NCBI RefSeq assembly: GCF_900580865.1
Contig: NZ_UTBZ01000169.1
Coordinates: 124,001-188,000, forward strand
DNA: 64,000 nucleotides
Reading direction: 5' to 3'
Origin: Pseudomonas viridiflava
Lineage (GTDB): Bacteria > Pseudomonadota > Gammaproteobacteria > Pseudomonadales > Pseudomonadaceae
The first letter of the stretch is position 1. Each line of letters starts with the position of its first letter. Under the pieces are notes generated by a model. That model made no database searches. It saw only the letters and a list, made by a program, of their open reading frames with translations, and had not been told where the DNA came from. Position numbers and translations under genes: made by a program. Shown here one piece after another: positions 63,252-64,000 of this stretch.

Positions 63252-63262
63252 ATGATAATCAT
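63252..63262. promoter_or_regulatory. palindrome ATGATAATCAT between HxlR and hydrolase genes
   Basis: A perfect 11-base palindrome in the 98-base gap between the divergent genes, 27 bases before the HxlR start. HxlR proteins bind short A/T-rich palindromes, so this is a likely operator. Inference. Confidence 0.5.
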
Positions 63263-63288
63263 AGTAACTGTAAAAGAGGCAAGCCCTG

Positions 63289-63786
63289 ATGGCAGTAAAC
63301 GATAGCCTTCCCGACACGCTGTGCCCGATTTCACGGGCCGAAACGATCGTCGGCGACCGCTGGACGGTGCTGGTTTTGCGCGAGTTGTTCATGGCCAATC
63401 ATCGCTATGACGAGATCCAGGCGCAGACCGGCGGTACGCCGCAAATGGTCGCCGCGCGTCTGAAATGTCTGGAAGCGGATGGGCTGGTCGAGCGCCGCTT
63501 GTACAACGAGCGACCGAAACGCTACGAGTACCACCTCACCGCGAAAGGCGAGGCGTTCTATCCGGTGATCATTGCGTTGCGGGCGTGGGGAGAGACCTGG
63601 TGCAAGGCACCGGAGGAGGGGCTGGCGGTGAACATGACCCACAAAAGCTGCAACCACAGCGCCGGCCTTGGGCCGCTTTGCGAGCACTGCGGCGAACCCT
63701 TGCGGCGGGAAGATTTGATCAGCCAGCCACAAGCAGCTTACGCCGCCGAACGGCAGGCGCGGCGTGAGGCGTTCAAAGGCAAATAA
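63289..63786 (+). CDS. HxlR family transcriptional regulator
   Basis: A 165-residue winged-helix regulator: CPISRAETIVGDRWTVLVLRELFMANHRYDEIQAQTGGTPQMVAARLKCLEADGLVERRLYNERPKRYEYHLTAKGEAFYPVIIALRAWGETW is a full HxlR domain. The tail has a zinc-ribbon-like CNHSAGLGPLCEHCGEP. HxlR proteins commonly sense reactive aldehydes or redox state; here it is divergent from a hydrolase-ALDH unit, which fits aldehyde sensing. AAGAGG precedes the ATG. Confidence 0.88.
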   Translation: MAVNDSLPDTLCPISRAETIVGDRWTVLVLRELFMANHRYDEIQAQTGGTPQMVAARLKCLEADGLVERRLYNERPKRYEYHLTAKGEAFYPVIIALRAWGETWCKAPEEGLAVNMTHKSCNHSAGLGPLCEHCGEPLRREDLISQPQAAYAAERQARREAFKGK

Positions 63787-63792
63787 CCTCGA

Positions 63793-64000
63793 TCACGGCG
63801 TGCCGTTTCGCCCGTGCAGCACGTAGCCGGGGCGCAGGCTCAAGCGCTCGTAATAGGCGTTCACCGCGGCAAAATCCGGGTGAGCCAGTGGTGTTTCGAA
63901 CCAGCGGTTCACCGACAGCCCGATGGGAATGTCCGCCAGGGAAAACTGTTCGCCGCTGACGTAGGCGCCGGTCTTTTCCAGTTGCCGGTCGAGGATTGCC
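63793..64000 (-). CDS. glutathione S-transferase, C-terminal part only
   Basis: The last 68 codons of a gene that enters from the right edge. The reading ILDRQLEKTGAYVSGEQFSLADIPIGLSVNRWFETPLAHPDFAAVNAYYERLSLRPGYVLHGRNGTP has the GST C-terminal pattern FSLADIPIG...W plus YYERLSxRPGY. Convergent with hxlR, seven bases apart. The N-terminal glutathione-binding domain is outside the window. Confidence 0.82.
   Translation of the reverse strand, partial: AILDRQLEKTGAYVSGEQFSLADIPIGLSVNRWFETPLAHPDFAAVNAYYERLSLRPGYVLHGRNGTP

Overview
The window looks like a chromosome segment of a fluorescent-group Pseudomonas. It has GC-rich coding sequence with strong GC3 bias and dense short intergenic gaps. REP elements with the core GAGCGAGCYTGCTCGC are scattered through it, typical of the P. 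fluorescens lineage. Core-type genes include a fused MrpA/MnhA antiporter operon, ppnN, pqiA, ydiJ, azlC and many LysR regulators. No rRNA, tRNA, CRISPR array, insertion sequence or prophage was seen. Calls come from reading the sequence and from memory of protein families; no database search was run.

Layout. 0-4 kb: an acyl-CoA-synthetase-like gene running off the left edge, a thermostable-hemolysin-like protein, cytochrome b561, a Sel1-repeat lipoprotein, DUF4287, a GNAT and a four-copy REP array. 4-10 kb: an accessory island. It holds a DUF6124 gene behind a long structured leader, a Tle1-like (DUF2235) lipase effector with a DUF2931 immunity-type lipoprotein, a decayed second copy of that lipoprotein, and an AT-rich two-gene operon of two different SIR2-domain proteins. 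10-13 kb: an AlkD-like protein, a GST and an RpiR regulator. 13-21.5 kb: a DksA-type protein lacking two zinc cysteines, a chemoreceptor, small conserved proteins, an orphan ProX-like binding protein, and a TonB receptor with DUF2946. 21.7-27.8 kb: the MnhG-F-E-D-C-AB Na+/H+ antiporter operon. 28-36 kb: a DMT exporter divergent from an XRE-cupin regulator, an unrecognised acidic protein, an FAD oxidoreductase, PpnN, DUF3087/DUF2784 and AzlCD. 36-45 kb: SRAP, a sulfonate-type ABC permease and two binding proteins, a polysaccharide deacetylase lipoprotein, Nudix, and several small proteins including a DUF6338 gene broken by a stop codon. 44-56 kb: a LysR/MFS/glucarate-dehydratase-type unit, a LysR/YdiJ pair, split PqiA, and a DUF1624 membrane protein. 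55-64 kb: a LysR/SDR pair, a DHA2 exporter, a tandem REPIN array, two aldehyde dehydrogenases with regulators, a cysteine hydrolase, HxlR, and a partial GST.

How genes work together. The clearest functional units are the Mnh antiporter (one polycistron with 4-base overlaps), the sugar-acid uptake and dehydration pair (MFS plus enolase superfamily) next to its LysR gene, the azlCD exporter, the effector/immunity pair, and the ALDH-hydrolase pair facing an HxlR regulator.

The best candidate for an undescribed system is the SIR2-SIR2 operon (7330-9831). Both proteins keep the catalytic Asn and His and have different architectures. The genes abut with no spacing and sit beside the effector island, with a hexanucleotide repeat tract just upstream of the first ribosome binding site. 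The structured leader of the DUF6124 gene (about 3960-4211) is the best non-coding candidate.
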